Source: Billgrantia aerodenitrificans
GTDB lineage: Bacteria; Pseudomonadota; Gammaproteobacteria; Pseudomonadales; Halomonadaceae
Length of the DNA: 64,000 bases
Direction: 5' to 3'
NCBI RefSeq assembly: GCF_021404405.1
Contig: NZ_JABFTV010000014.1
Span: 1 to 64,000 of the forward strand
Below, in pieces: positions 51,180 to 62,098 of this stretch. The first letter of the stretch is position 1; every line of letters begins with the position of its first letter. The notes below the pieces were generated by a model. That model had not been told where the DNA came from and did no database searches. It saw only the letters and a program-made list of their open reading frames with translations. Both the position numbers and the translations under genes were made by a program.

Positions 51180-53945
51180 ATGAGAACCGATCCGACGGTG
51201 CTGACGGTCGCCTTCGGCTACCTGGCACTGCTGTTCGTGATCGCCGCCTGGGGCGACCGGCGCGCCGAGCAAGGCCGTTCCATCATCGGCTCGCCCACCG
51301 TCTATGCCCTGTCGATCGCCGTCTACTGCACCGCCTGGACCTTCTACGGCAGCGTAGGGCGGGCAGCGGAATTCGGCCCGAGTTTCCTGCTGATCTACCT
51401 GGGACCGACCCTGGCCATGCTGATGGCGCCGATGCTGATCCGCAAGATGGTCAGAATCGCCAGCACCCAGCGCATCACCTCCATCGCCGACTTCATCAGC
51501 GCCCGCTATGGCAAGAGCTCCGGCCTGGGTGCACTGGTGGCCATCATCGCCCTGATCGGCATCACGCCTTACATCGCCTTGCAGCTCAAGGCGATCACCC
51601 TCAGCCACGCGGTGCTGGTCAACTACCCCGATGCCGCTGAATTCCGCCTTACCGACGAGAGTTTCTGGGTCGACAAATCGTTCTGGGTAGCGCTGGTGCT
51701 GGCGGTCTTCATCATTCTGTTCGGCACCCGACACCTGGACGCCAGCGAGCGCCACGAGGGTATGGTGGCCGCCATCGCCTTCGAGTCGCTGATCAAGCTC
51801 GTTGCCTTCCTCACGGTAGGGGTGTTCGTGGTCTTCGTGCTGTTCAACGGCCCGGGCGATCTGTTCCGCCAGGTAGCGGACAGCCCCGAGCTCTCCGGAG
51901 TACTGGGGCTCGATGCCGTGCCCGGTGGCGCCATTGGCTGGGTGGGCACGCTGGTGCTCGCCTTTCTCGCCTTCCTCACCCTGCCCCGCCAGTTTCAGGT
52001 GCTGGTGGTGGAGAACGTCGACGAGCGCCACCTGGAACGCGCCAGCTGGCTGTTTCCTCTCTACTTGGTGGCGATCAATATCTTCGTCATTCCCATTGCC
52101 ATGGCGGGACTGCTGCTGCCGGTGGGTAACAGCGACCCAGACAGCTTTGTGCTCACGCTGCCGCTCTCGGCGGGCATCGAAGGTATCCCTCTGCTGGTAT
52201 TCATCGGCGGGCTTTCAGCCGCCACTGGCATGGTAATAGTGGAAACCATCGCGCTCTCCACCATGGTCAGCAACCAGCTGATGATGCCGCTGCTGCTGCG
52301 CTCCAAGCGGCTGCATCTGAGCTCTCAGGGGGAGCTCGCCGGCTGGCTGCTCGGTATTCGCCGGGTGGCCATCGTGCTGATTCTGCTAATGGGCTATCTC
52401 TATCACGCGCTGATCGGCGACTCCTACAGCCTGGTGACCATCGGCCTGGTCTCGTTCGTCGGCGCCGCCCAGTTCGCCCCGGCCATGCTGATCGGCATGT
52501 ACTGGCGCGGAGCGACCCGCGCCGGAGCCACGCTGGGCCTGCTGGCCGGCTTCATCATCTGGTTCTACACCCTGCTGCTGCCGGGCTTCGCCCAGTCGGG
52601 ATGGCTGGATGCTACCTTCCTGGAACAGGGCCTGCTGGGTCAGGCGTGGCTGCGCCCCTATGCGCTGTTCGGCCTGGAGGGTTTCGACATCTACAGCCAC
52701 TCGCTGATGTGGAGCCTGCTGGCCAACGTAGGGTTGCTGGTAGGGGTTTCACTGTTCACCCGTCAGAGCCCGGTGGAACAGACCCAGGCGGCGCTGTTTA
52801 CCGAGGCGATGAATCCGGGGCTGCAGCACACTTCGCTGTGGCGCGGCCAGACCACACGCGGCGAGCTGCAGAGCCTGCTCAGCCGCTACCTGGGTGCCAG
52901 CGCCACGGGCAGAATCCTGGCCGACCAGCACGGCAACCTCGCCGACGATGCTCCTGCCCCTCCGGCCCTGATCGCCCGCGCTGAGCAGGCCCTTTCGGGG
53001 GCGCTGGGCAGCGCCTCCGCACGGGTATTGATCAACTCGGTGGTACGCGGCGAGGCGCTGGACCTGGAGTCCATTCTCAGCATTCTCGATACCACCTCCC
53101 AGACTCTGGAGTACAACCGTCGCCTGGAGCAGAAGTCCCACGAACTGGCACGGATCGGCGAGGAGCTACGCGCCGCCAACGAGCGCCTGCGGGAACTGGA
53201 TCGGCTGAAAGACGAATTCGTGGCCATGGTCAGCCATGAACTGCGCACCCCGCTCACCTCGATACGCGCCTTCGCCGAGATCCTGCGCGACGGCAAGGAT
53301 CTTCCCGAAGAGAAGCGCGTGCATTTTCTCGAGGTGGTGGTGCTGGAGAGTCAGCGCCTGTCGCGCTTGATCGAGGAGATCCTCGATCTGGCACGTCTGG
53401 AGAGCGGACGGTTGACGCTGAGCCCCCAGCGTCTCGACCTGGTGGCATTGATACGCCATAGCGTGGATGCCGTGCACCGGCTGCAGGAGGACCGCGGCGT
53501 TTCCCTCGAGGTCGACCTGGAACTCGAAGAGGCCCCCATCATCGGCGACCCCGACCGCCTGGAGCAGGTGATCATCAATCTGCTCGACAACGCCGGCAAG
53601 TTCGCCGACGACGACACCCCCAGAGTGCGCCTTCACCTGACCCGCCACGACCAGTGCTTCCGCATGAGCGTGGAGGACAACGGACCGGGCATCGGTCCCG
53701 AGGAGCGCGAGCGGGTGTTCGAGAAGTTCCATCAGATCAAGCGCTATGGCGGCGCCAGCGGCAAGGCCCGCGGCCGCCCGCGCGGCAGCGGGCTGGGTCT
53801 GCCGATCAGCCGCGGCATCATCAGCCATCTTGGTGGCCAGCTATGGGTCGACGACGCCACCACGCTGAAGGGCGCCTGCCTGGTCATGGAACTGCCTATA
53901 GCAGCCACGGAAGCCAAGCCCAGAGAAGTGCAAGGCTGCGACTGA
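51180..53945 (+). CDS. Sodium:solute symporter fused to a sensor histidine kinase (CbrA/CrbS type)
   Basis: 921 residues. Residues 1-520 form about 13 membrane helices of the SSS family (ITSIADFISARYGKSSGLGALVAI; TPYIALQLKAI). A linker with a coiled coil leads to a complete kinase: H box FVAMVSHELRTPLTSIRAF, N box QVIINLLDNAGKF, G boxes VEDNGPGIG and GSGLGLPISRGI. The architecture matches CbrA and CrbS, which sense nutrient or acetate status. The CheY-like protein encoded upstream is the obvious partner, although CrbS normally uses a LuxR-type regulator. Nutrient sensing is inferred. Confidence 0.92.
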   Translation: MRTDPTVLTVAFGYLALLFVIAAWGDRRAEQGRSIIGSPTVYALSIAVYCTAWTFYGSVGRAAEFGPSFLLIYLGPTLAMLMAPMLIRKMVRIASTQRITSIADFISARYGKSSGLGALVAIIALIGITPYIALQLKAITLSHAVLVNYPDAAEFRLTDESFWVDKSFWVALVLAVFIILFGTRHLDASERHEGMVAAIAFESLIKLVAFLTVGVFVVFVLFNGPGDLFRQVADSPELSGVLGLDAVPGGAIGWVGTLVLAFLAFLTLPRQFQVLVVENVDERHLERASWLFPLYLVAINIFVIPIAMAGLLLPVGNSDPDSFVLTLPLSAGIEGIPLLVFIGGLSAATGMVIVETIALSTMVSNQLMMPLLLRSKRLHLSSQGELAGWLLGIRRVAIVLILLMGYLYHALIGDSYSLVTIGLVSFVGAAQFAPAMLIGMYWRGATRAGATLGLLAGFIIWFYTLLLPGFAQSGWLDATFLEQGLLGQAWLRPYALFGLEGFDIYSHSLMWSLLANVGLLVGVSLFTRQSPVEQTQAALFTEAMNPGLQHTSLWRGQTTRGELQSLLSRYLGASATGRILADQHGNLADDAPAPPALIARAEQALSGALGSASARVLINSVVRGEALDLESILSILDTTSQTLEYNRRLEQKSHELARIGEELRAANERLRELDRLKDEFVAMVSHELRTPLTSIRAFAEILRDGKDLPEEKRVHFLEVVVLESQRLSRLIEEILDLARLESGRLTLSPQRLDLVALIRHSVDAVHRLQEDRGVSLEVDLELEEAPIIGDPDRLEQVIINLLDNAGKFADDDTPRVRLHLTRHDQCFRMSVEDNGPGIGPEERERVFEKFHQIKRYGGASGKARGRPRGSGLGLPISRGIISHLGGQLWVDDATTLKGACLVMELPIAATEAKPREVQGCD

Positions 53946-54026
53946 ATTGCCTCAGGGGCCAGCGCCTTGTTCGTCAGCAGTCCAAGAGGCTTCTTGGATT
54001 TTCATGACAGTTTTCTTACCGATCCC

Positions 54027-54053
54027 TAAAGTTACTTAGGCTTTAGCCGATAG
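54027..54053 (+). promoter_or_regulatory. Sigma-28 (FliA) promoter of the chemoreceptor gene
   Basis: TAAAGTTA-N11-GCCGATAG, matching consensus TAAAGTTT-N11-GCCGATAA at 14 of 16 positions, with the exact spacing. It ends 186 bp before the ATG. Confidence 0.85.
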
Positions 54054-54239
54054 CGTCCGTGTAGAGTGGCTTCGGCCTCTCTCACCCAGACCGTTCCTCG
54101 CGTTTCCATAACAAAAACAGATCAAACCGATTCCGCGCACCTCCCCACCCCAGGGTGGAAGGCGGCCGCGCGCCACCGCAATCGTTGCGCCGACGGAACG
54201 GGACCCGACCAAAGAAAAGAGCCTGCAAGAGAGCCCTAA

Positions 54240-56237
54240 ATGAGAGCATTGTCCCGCTTGACCCTTACGCAAAAATTGCTCGGCGCCATCGGCCTGCCGC
54301 TGCTGGCGGCTTTCCTGGCCCTTGGCGTGATCGTCCATACCCAGCTCAACGCCACCATTCCGCCGATGGTGGAGAACACCAGCATGCGCCAGGTGGAAGC
54401 CCGCGCCGATGAGATCGGACGCTGGATCGCCGGCTACCGCACCCTGTTGAGCGGGCTGGCCAAGGACGAACGCCTGGCCGTACCCGTCAACGTCGAGTCG
54501 CATCTCGAATGGCTGAAGTCCCGTCACCCGGGCGATGCCACTATCGAGTCGTTCTACTTTGCCGATGCCACCGGCGACACCATTACCCATACCGGCGCCC
54601 GGGCCGACATCTCCGGGCGCGGATACTTCAAGGATCTGGTCGTCGACGGTACGGCTGACCGGCTGCTCGGCAACCCGGTGCTCTCATTGGTCAGCGGCAA
54701 GCCGACGGCCATCATCGCCGAGACGATCTTCGATGCCCGCGGCAACCGTATCGGGTTGCTTGGCATCACTCTCTCCATGGCGGCGGTTTCCGACATCACC
54801 TCAGCCATCGACGTTGGTGAAGGCAGCTACGGCTACATGGTCGACCGCACAGGCGTGGTGGTTGCCCACCCGGATCCCGAAGTTCGTATGGAGCTACGAG
54901 TTACCGAAGCCGACCAGGCCGGATTCACGGGAGCCAATGCGCTGGGCCAGCAGATGATGGCGGGCGAGCCAGGTATCGGCCGGGTCATCTCGCCCTTCGG
55001 CGGTGCCGTCACGATGGTGTGGCATCCCATAGACGGAACCGATGGCTGGGTGCTGGCTGCCGCCATTCCCAATACCGTTTTCACCCGTGTCAGCAGCAAT
55101 CTGCTCTTCTCGCTGCTGCTCGCCGGTGTGGCCACGCTGGCGCTGCTGTTGACCATCGTCGCGATCTCGGCGCGCAAGGTGCTCGCTCCCATCCGCCGGA
55201 CCACGCTGGCCATGGCCGACATCGCCCAGGGCAAGGGCGATTTGACTCAGCGCCTGCAGGTAGACAGCAAGGACGAAGTGGGTCAGCTCGCCCACCAGTT
55301 CAACGCCTTCGTCGAACGTATGCAGAATACGTTGCTCCAAGTACGCGAGAACGCTCGCACGGTGCTGGCCGGCGCAGGCGACATCGCCGATGGCACTCAG
55401 GAACTCTCATCGCGTACCGAGCAGGCTGCGGCCAATCTTCAGGAGACCTCTGCCTCCATGGAAGAGATCCACTCCACCGTGTCGCATACGGCTCAGGCCT
55501 CCGAACAGGCCAATGGTCTGGCCGTGAATGCAGCGAGCGTGGCCGAACGCGGCAACGAGGCCATGACCGAAATGCGAAGCAAGATGGCAGCCATCGATGA
55601 ATCGGCCAACAAGATCAGCAACATCATTGGCCTGATCGACTCCATCGCCTTCCAGACCAACATTCTGGCCCTCAACGCCTCAGTGGAGGCGGCTCGTGCC
55701 GGCGAGCACGGACGCGGTTTCGCCGTGGTGGCACAGGAAGTGCGCAACCTGGCCAGTCGCTCCTCCGATGCGGCAAAGGACATCCGCGGATTGATCGACA
55801 CCTCGGTCAAGCACACCCAGGAGGGCGGCAAGATCGTACAAGAGGTCGTCGAGAGGATGATGGAGCTGCGCCAGAGCGTGGTTCAGGTTTCGGATGTGAT
55901 CAGCGAGATCACTGCCGGCGCGCGGGAGCAGACCGCGGGCATCGACCAGGTGAATACGGCAGTGGCCGAGATGGACACCATGACGCAGCAGAACGCCGCC
56001 ATGGTCAATCAGAGCGCCAGCCTGGCAGCCACCATGCACGAGAATGCACGCCTGCTCGACGAGCTGATGTCCACTTTCGTCCTGGGCGATGCGCCTGCCT
56101 GCAGCACTGCGACGCCTCGTGCCCCATCACGCAGCGCACTTCCGGCACCTTCCTCCGCCATGTCACGGCCGGCGGATCCGAAGCCACAGCCCCGGAAGCG
56201 TGAGAAGGAATCCGAAGAGGAGTGGGCAACCTTCTAG
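54240..56237 (+). CDS. Methyl-accepting chemotaxis protein with Cache sensor and CheR-docking tail
   Basis: 665 residues. Membrane helix at about 12-33, a periplasmic dCache-like domain (ADISGRGYFKDLVVDG; VDRTGVVVAHPD), a second helix at about 285-310, HAMP, and a long coiled coil with the conserved hairpin tip SIAFQTNILALNASVEAARAGEHGRGFAVVA. A Pro/Ser linker ends in EEEWATF, a W-x-x-F pentapeptide of the kind that tethers the methyltransferase CheR. The ligand is unknown; the Cache pocket suggests a small organic acid or amino acid. It is preceded by a FliA promoter. Confidence 0.94.
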   Translation: MRALSRLTLTQKLLGAIGLPLLAAFLALGVIVHTQLNATIPPMVENTSMRQVEARADEIGRWIAGYRTLLSGLAKDERLAVPVNVESHLEWLKSRHPGDATIESFYFADATGDTITHTGARADISGRGYFKDLVVDGTADRLLGNPVLSLVSGKPTAIIAETIFDARGNRIGLLGITLSMAAVSDITSAIDVGEGSYGYMVDRTGVVVAHPDPEVRMELRVTEADQAGFTGANALGQQMMAGEPGIGRVISPFGGAVTMVWHPIDGTDGWVLAAAIPNTVFTRVSSNLLFSLLLAGVATLALLLTIVAISARKVLAPIRRTTLAMADIAQGKGDLTQRLQVDSKDEVGQLAHQFNAFVERMQNTLLQVRENARTVLAGAGDIADGTQELSSRTEQAAANLQETSASMEEIHSTVSHTAQASEQANGLAVNAASVAERGNEAMTEMRSKMAAIDESANKISNIIGLIDSIAFQTNILALNASVEAARAGEHGRGFAVVAQEVRNLASRSSDAAKDIRGLIDTSVKHTQEGGKIVQEVVERMMELRQSVVQVSDVISEITAGAREQTAGIDQVNTAVAEMDTMTQQNAAMVNQSASLAATMHENARLLDELMSTFVLGDAPACSTATPRAPSRSALPAPSSAMSRPADPKPQPRKREKESEEEWATF

Positions 56238-56352
56238 CACCTGCCGGACGGCAGGTCGTCGCAGTTAGACCTGCCGCCCGTTTCCCGCAGACTTGGCTGC
56301 CACGCTGGCCGAACCAGCTTTTCACAAAGGGTCATATTTTCTTAACCTGAGT

Positions 56353-56379
56353 TAAAGAAAAATTCATTTCAGCCGATCT
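56353..56379 (+). promoter_or_regulatory. Sigma-28 (FliA) promoter of the EAL-HDOD gene
   Basis: TAAAGAAA-N11-GCCGATCT with the exact 15-nt gap between TAAA and GCCGATCT. It ends 27 bp before the ATG at 56407. Confidence 0.75.
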
Positions 56380-56406
56380 CATCAGGAGGAGCGGCAATCC
56401 GAGAGC

Positions 56407-57636
56407 ATGGGTATGACACAGGGAACCGGTAGTGCAACTAGCCTTCTGTTGGCCTCACAGCCGATCTTCGACCGGCATGGCAAGATAAATGCAGTCGAAC
56501 TCTTGTACCGCAGCGAAACCGGGCTTAGCGTGGCGGATGTCGGCGAGGATGTCGCAACTGCAGAAGTGGTGTATCAGCTCTGCACCGCCATCACGCAGAG
56601 AGTCAATGCGTTCAAGGTGCCTGCCTTCGTCAACGTATCCGCTGAGATTCTATTGTCGCCACATTTCCTGCCTCTAACGCCCAACCATATCGTGGTCGAG
56701 CTGGTAGAGCGCCTGCAGCCCACCCAGGAGTTGATCGAAGCCGTACAGTGTCTCCATGCTCGAGGGTATCGGTTCGCACTGGACGATTTTGCCTTCAAAC
56801 CCAGCTGGGAGCCCCTGATCAGCATGGCCTCCTACATCAAGGTCGATATCTCGTCCGTAGCACCAGCAGAAGTAAAGCGACATAAAGAGAGACTTTCCCA
56901 CCTGAATCTCAAATGGGTGGCAGAACGCATCGAGACCCTGAAAGAGCGGGATATCTACCTACAGTTGGGTTTCGATCTCTTTCAAGGATATTACTATGCG
57001 CGCCCCACTCCGGTATATGGCAAGAAAATTCCTACCGCCTCGCTCCACGCGACCGCCTTGCTTCACGTCCTGCACCAACCGGAACCCGGCATCGATGAAA
57101 TCATCGCACTGGTAGAGGCCGACCCGGAGTTGGCTCTCAAATTGACCCGGGTGGCTAACAGTGCCTTCTATCGCCCTCGTGCTCCTATCAATTCATTGCA
57201 TGGTGTCGTTACGCACCTGGGCTTACGTCAGTTGACCAGTTGGGTCGCCTTGTTCGGATTACTCGGTGATGCAAAGTCGGAACATGCCGAGTTGGCGCTG
57301 ACGCGAGCTAAAGCGTGCGAAATGCTGGCGAAACAGGATGCACTGCGAGAACAGGATGCCTATTTCATCGGCCTGATATCCACGGCAGAGTTGTTGCTCG
57401 GTGTTTCCCGGGAAGAGTTTCTCGAATGCCTCGAGCTGGATGCCGCAACGACCGAGGCCATTGTGCATCGCAAGGGAGACTATGGGAGCGTCTTGCAGCG
57501 CATCGAAGCGACGGAGCGCCACTTTGCCATGCGTGAATCAGGGCTTTCCGGTGAAAAGGATCAGCTGATGACGTTATATTGCCACGCCCATAACACCGCT
57601 TTCGAGCTGCTTGCCACACTCGCCGCGGTGAGGTGA
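56407..57636 (+). CDS. EAL-HDOD signalling protein (YuxH-like)
   Basis: 409 residues. An N-terminal EAL-like domain (about 12-205) has FVNVS, ELVE, LDDFAF, IKVDIS, AERIET and QGYYYARP. The EAL signature itself is AVELLYR, so phosphodiesterase activity is doubtful and c-di-GMP binding or scaffolding more likely. A C-terminal HDOD domain (about 210-400) has VEADPELALKLTRVANSAFY. Such proteins link c-di-GMP to motility or other outputs. A FliA promoter 27 bp upstream supports co-expression with flagellar genes. An ATG two codons in (56413) is an alternative start. Confidence 0.88.
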   Translation: MGMTQGTGSATSLLLASQPIFDRHGKINAVELLYRSETGLSVADVGEDVATAEVVYQLCTAITQRVNAFKVPAFVNVSAEILLSPHFLPLTPNHIVVELVERLQPTQELIEAVQCLHARGYRFALDDFAFKPSWEPLISMASYIKVDISSVAPAEVKRHKERLSHLNLKWVAERIETLKERDIYLQLGFDLFQGYYYARPTPVYGKKIPTASLHATALLHVLHQPEPGIDEIIALVEADPELALKLTRVANSAFYRPRAPINSLHGVVTHLGLRQLTSWVALFGLLGDAKSEHAELALTRAKACEMLAKQDALREQDAYFIGLISTAELLLGVSREEFLECLELDAATTEAIVHRKGDYGSVLQRIEATERHFAMRESGLSGEKDQLMTLYCHAHNTAFELLATLAAVR

Positions 57637-57666
57637 GCCAGAGATTCGCCACCTCGGTGCCAGCCG

Positions 57667-58791
57667 CTATCTGCGGCCGCTCTGTGCCATTCGCACTAGG
57701 CGGCGGATGACCTGCATATCGTGACGCAGCAGCAGACGCTGGTCCTCTTCCAGCCGGGTCGCGTCGACCCAGCCGTCCGGCGCCCCACCCGCCTTCAGGC
57801 TCACCAGTTGCGCCTGCAGCAGCAGCTCCTGCAGGCGGTCAAACGCCGCGATGCCCGCCCTGGCCTGCTGCGCCGTCAGAGCCCCCTTGAGTACCAGCGC
57901 CGGCAGCCGCAGGCGCGTATCTGGCACACTCACGCCATGGCGCAGCGCCAACAGGCGCACGGCATTGACCAGCGGCAACAGCCCCTGACGCTTGAGGTTC
58001 AGGGCATTCTCGTGGGGCGCTCCGTCGCCGTCTCCAGCCAGCCGCCCGAAGCGGTCCAGTGCCACCGGCAGTTCATCGAGCAGTTGCGCCATCTCGTCGA
58101 GGAACAGGCTGGCCCTGGGCATGATGAGACGAACATGTTCGGCCAGGGCGTCGGCAAGCGCAGCATCGCCGAAGGCCGGGTGAAAATCGAGCAGGATGTT
58201 GCTCTGTTGTACGCGCTTGACCCGCCGCTCCTGGGTCCACAGAGTTAGCTGTTCGCACCACTCGGAGAGGCGCTTGCGCCACATCGGCCAGCGTGCCATC
58301 ACATGGCCGTTGCACAGCGGTATGCCCGCCTCGTCGAGGCGCGCGGTGAAGCGTTCGCCCAACGCCTGGAAGAAGCCGTCGATCTCGGTATGACGGGCGT
58401 CCGGGTAGTCGGCCACGATCATGGCGTTGTCCTGATCGGGCCCCAGCAGGCTTTCGTGACGCCCGGCAGAACCCAGCGTCAGTACGCAGAATTCCACCGG
58501 GGGCTTGCCCCAGCCCTGCCCCTGCATCTCGTTGAGCGAGAGCAGAATGGCACGCCGGTAGAGCAATTCGTTGTGATCGCTGATCAGCTGGCTGATACGC
58601 CAGGCGGGCAGGTCGAGCCGCTCGAGCGCCTCGACCAGCCGCGGCTGCCAGGCATGGGCGGCAGGAAGATCGGTCGCCAGCTCCAGTTCGTCCAGCGCTT
58701 CGCACAGCGGCGCCAGCAAGGTTGCCGACGCCGGTGGTGTATCGCCCGCGAAGAGTTCACGCCAGGGCGAGGCCCGGTGCAGTAGTTGCAT
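57667..58791 (-). CDS. DUF294-type nucleotidyltransferase-like protein
   Basis: 374 residues. The GlnD-like nucleotidyltransferase motif is LGSAGRHESLLGPDQDNAMI, followed by a helical DUF294 C-terminus (about 230-370). Longer relatives carry cNMP/CBS domains ahead of this; here they are missing. The ATG at 58791 has GGGGAG 5 nt upstream, unlike the longer open frame. Related genes sit beside exonuclease and acetate-symporter genes in other gammaproteobacteria, as I recall, which fits the neighbourhood. The modified target is unknown. Confidence 0.82.
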   Translation of the reverse strand: MQLLHRASPWRELFAGDTPPASATLLAPLCEALDELELATDLPAAHAWQPRLVEALERLDLPAWRISQLISDHNELLYRRAILLSLNEMQGQGWGKPPVEFCVLTLGSAGRHESLLGPDQDNAMIVADYPDARHTEIDGFFQALGERFTARLDEAGIPLCNGHVMARWPMWRKRLSEWCEQLTLWTQERRVKRVQQSNILLDFHPAFGDAALADALAEHVRLIMPRASLFLDEMAQLLDELPVALDRFGRLAGDGDGAPHENALNLKRQGLLPLVNAVRLLALRHGVSVPDTRLRLPALVLKGALTAQQARAGIAAFDRLQELLLQAQLVSLKAGGAPDGWVDATRLEEDQRLLLRHDMQVIRRLVRMAQSGRR

Positions 58792-58901
58792 GTCGTCTCC
58801 CCACCACTCATGTGTATTAGGAGCTAGTGTATCGAGACCAGCACCGCCACACACTTGGGCCAAGGGATGAGGATACGGCACGATCCTCCGCTACGGCCGG
58901 C

Positions 58902-59201
58902 TCAGCGCGGCTCGAACATGCCGTCGCCGACCTGATCAATGTAGCGCTGTGCCTTGCTCACCATCAGCTGGTCGCAGGCCTCACGGCCCGGCACCAGATC
59001 GGAGCGCTCGAAACGATGCTCGAGCAGCTCGCCATCGGCACCCGGCTTGCGAATCCAGCCGCTGACGCGGTACTGGCCGCCCTGCTCGACCGGCTCCGAG
59101 ACGATCTGGTAGCCGTTGTACTCCACCGGCTCGGCGGCCTTGGCCGTGGCCGGCTTGACCTCACCGCTGCCGAACAACCCACCCAAAAGTTTCTTCAGCA
59201 T
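58902..59201 (-). CDS. HlyU-family regulator-like protein
   Basis: 99 residues. It begins MLKKLLGGLFGSG and has the HlyU-domain pattern PVEYNGYQIVSEPVEQGGQYRVSGWI, EHRFERSDL and KAQRYIDQVGD. The domain name comes from this small-protein family (PF10115), which is different from the ArsR-type HlyU of Vibrio. Function is unclear. GGGGAGAG precedes the ATG. Confidence 0.82.
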   Translation of the reverse strand: MLKKLLGGLFGSGEVKPATAKAAEPVEYNGYQIVSEPVEQGGQYRVSGWIRKPGADGELLEHRFERSDLVPGREACDQLMVSKAQRYIDQVGDGMFEPR

Positions 59202-59261
59202 CGTTCTCTCCCCTACCGTTTTTCCCTACGAATTCTTCCCTACCAGCTTTTTCAAACGACA

Positions 59262-59283
59262 GCGCCGGCCCTGGGGCCGGCGC
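59262..59283 (-). terminator. Terminator hairpin after argG
   Basis: 10-bp GC-rich stem GCGCCGGCCC / GGGCCGGCGC with a minimal loop, 24 bp past the argG stop. It is followed on the minus strand by TGTCGTTTGAAAAAG. Confidence 0.6.
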
Positions 59284-59306
59284 ATCATCGCAGCGAAACG
59301 GGCAAA

Positions 59307-60527
<1,221 letters not shown>

Positions 60528-60727
60528 TCGGGGGCTCCTCTCAGGTAAACGTCACAGAGCGAGCAGTATAGCGTGGCTGCCGGCTGGCGAATACCGGCGA
60601 CAGGACGTATCGCAGCCAAGCTGATAGACTTTTGCTCCAAACGCAGCGGCCTGGCCATGGCTGGCCAGTACCACGGCGATACGACGACAGCGACAGGCAG
60701 CGAGAGGGAAGTGATGAGGAGAGGCGC

Positions 60728-61393
60728 ATGAGCGAGGCGATCACCCGCGAGTTGATGGCCCAGCGGTTTCGCAGTTTCCTGCCGGTGGTGGTCGATCTAG
60801 AAACCGGCGGTTTCAACGCCGAACGCGACGCCATTCTCGAAATCGCCGCGGTGACGCTGACGATGGACCCGGAAGGCAACCTGATGCCCGACGCCACCTA
60901 CGCCTACCATGTGCAGCCCTTCTCCGGCGCCAACGTGGAACAGTCGGCGCTCGACTTCACCGGGATCAAGCTCGACGACCCGCTGCGCCAGAAGGTCGCG
61001 CTTTCCGAGGCCGAAGCCCTGGGTGAGATCTTTCGCCCGGTGCGCAAGGCGATCAAGTCCCACGGCTGCACCCGCGCCGTGCTGGTGGGCCACAACGCCG
61101 CATTCGATCATGGCTTTCTCAATGCCGCGGTCAACCGCTGCGGCATCAAGCGCAACCCCTTCCATCCCTTTTCCAGCTTCGACACCGCCAGCCTTTCGGG
61201 GCTGGTCTACGGCCAGACGGTACTGGCTCGGGCCTGTCGTGCGGCGGGCATCCCCTTCGACAACCAGGAAGCGCACTCGGCACGCTACGACACCGAGCGC
61301 ACCGCCGAGCTGTTCTGCGCCATCGTCAACCGCTACAAGGACCTCGGCGGCTGGGCGCTGGCGCAGCGTGAGCAGGGCCTCGAGGAACTCTGA
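60728..61393 (+). CDS. rnt: Ribonuclease T
   Basis: 221 residues, DEDDh exonuclease: VVDLETGGFNAERD, LVGHNAAFDHGFL and HSARYDTERTAELF. Family-specific FTGIKLDDPLRQKVA and NRCGIKRNPFHPFSSFDTAS identify RNase T, which trims the 3' ends of tRNA and other stable RNA. AGGAG precedes the ATG. Confidence 0.94.
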   Translation: MSEAITRELMAQRFRSFLPVVVDLETGGFNAERDAILEIAAVTLTMDPEGNLMPDATYAYHVQPFSGANVEQSALDFTGIKLDDPLRQKVALSEAEALGEIFRPVRKAIKSHGCTRAVLVGHNAAFDHGFLNAAVNRCGIKRNPFHPFSSFDTASLSGLVYGQTVLARACRAAGIPFDNQEAHSARYDTERTAELFCAIVNRYKDLGGWALAQREQGLEEL

Positions 61394-61411
61394 CGCTCTG
61401 CTCCAGGGCTC

Positions 61412-61459
61412 TCAGTACAGGGCTCTCTCAGTACAGGGCTCTCTCAGTACTACAGGCTC
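61412..61459 (-). repeat. 16-bp tandem repeat that begins at the stop of the HPF-cold-shock gene
   Basis: Three 16-bp units at 61412-61427, 61428-61443 and 61444-61459; the first two are identical. They directly abut the stop codon at 61460-61462. Each unit begins TCA on the + strand (TGA on the minus), so the stop is repeated every 16 bp. The array fills the gap to the convergent rnt gene. Confidence 0.9.
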
Positions 61460-62098
61460 TCAGTGACGGGGCTCCTGCTCCCAGCCGGCGGGCATGTCGA
61501 GGTCGTCCTCACCATCCGCCGCGCCGCCCACGCCGGGCTTGTCGATGATCTGTATGGAGCTGGCCTGTAGTCCTTCGTCGCCTTCGTTAGGCTCGAAACG
61601 CACCCGGGTACCCACGGTCAAGCGGTCGAAGTCGCCGTGCAGCACCGCATTGCGGTGAAAGTAATATTCCTGGCCGCTGATGCTCTTGAGAAAGCCGTAG
61701 CCATCCTTCTCGAACATGCGCACTACCGTCGCCACCGGCGGCAATGGCTCGTCGTTGTGCTGCTTGACCTTGCCGTCACGCTTGGCGGTCTGCTTCTTGA
61801 GCTGCTTCTCCATCGCTTCGAAGGCGCTGCGAATGATGGGGCGAAGCTGGACCTGGGGGTCGGTTACCTTGTCGCTCTTCTCGGCCACGAGTTCACCCTT
61901 GGCCGGTAAGGTCACTTCGACCTGGGCTCGATAGGGGTTGCCTGTCTTGTGGGGATTCTGGGTCTGCTCGATGGTGACGCGGCAGGAGACGATATCCTTG
62001 CTGAAATTCTCAAGCTTGGCCACGCGGGAGCGTACGTACTCATCGATCCACGCCGAGCGCGAGACATGCTGGTAGGTGATTTCCAAAGGCGTTTGCAT
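61460..62098 (-). CDS. Ribosome-hibernation-factor (HPF/RaiA) domain fused to a cold-shock domain
   Basis: 212 residues. Residues 1-115 match HPF/RaiA (MQTPLEITYQHVSRSAWIDE, VAKLENFSKDIVSCRVTIEQ). Residues about 122-187 form a cold-shock OB fold with RNA-binding aromatics (EKDGYGFLKSISGQEYYFHR). The acidic tail ends EQEPRH. It probably binds ribosomes or RNA under stress. The array of repeated stop codons starts at its end. Confidence 0.87.
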   Translation of the reverse strand: MQTPLEITYQHVSRSAWIDEYVRSRVAKLENFSKDIVSCRVTIEQTQNPHKTGNPYRAQVEVTLPAKGELVAEKSDKVTDPQVQLRPIIRSAFEAMEKQLKKQTAKRDGKVKQHNDEPLPPVATVVRMFEKDGYGFLKSISGQEYYFHRNAVLHGDFDRLTVGTRVRFEPNEGDEGLQASSIQIIDKPGVGGAADGEDDLDMPAGWEQEPRH

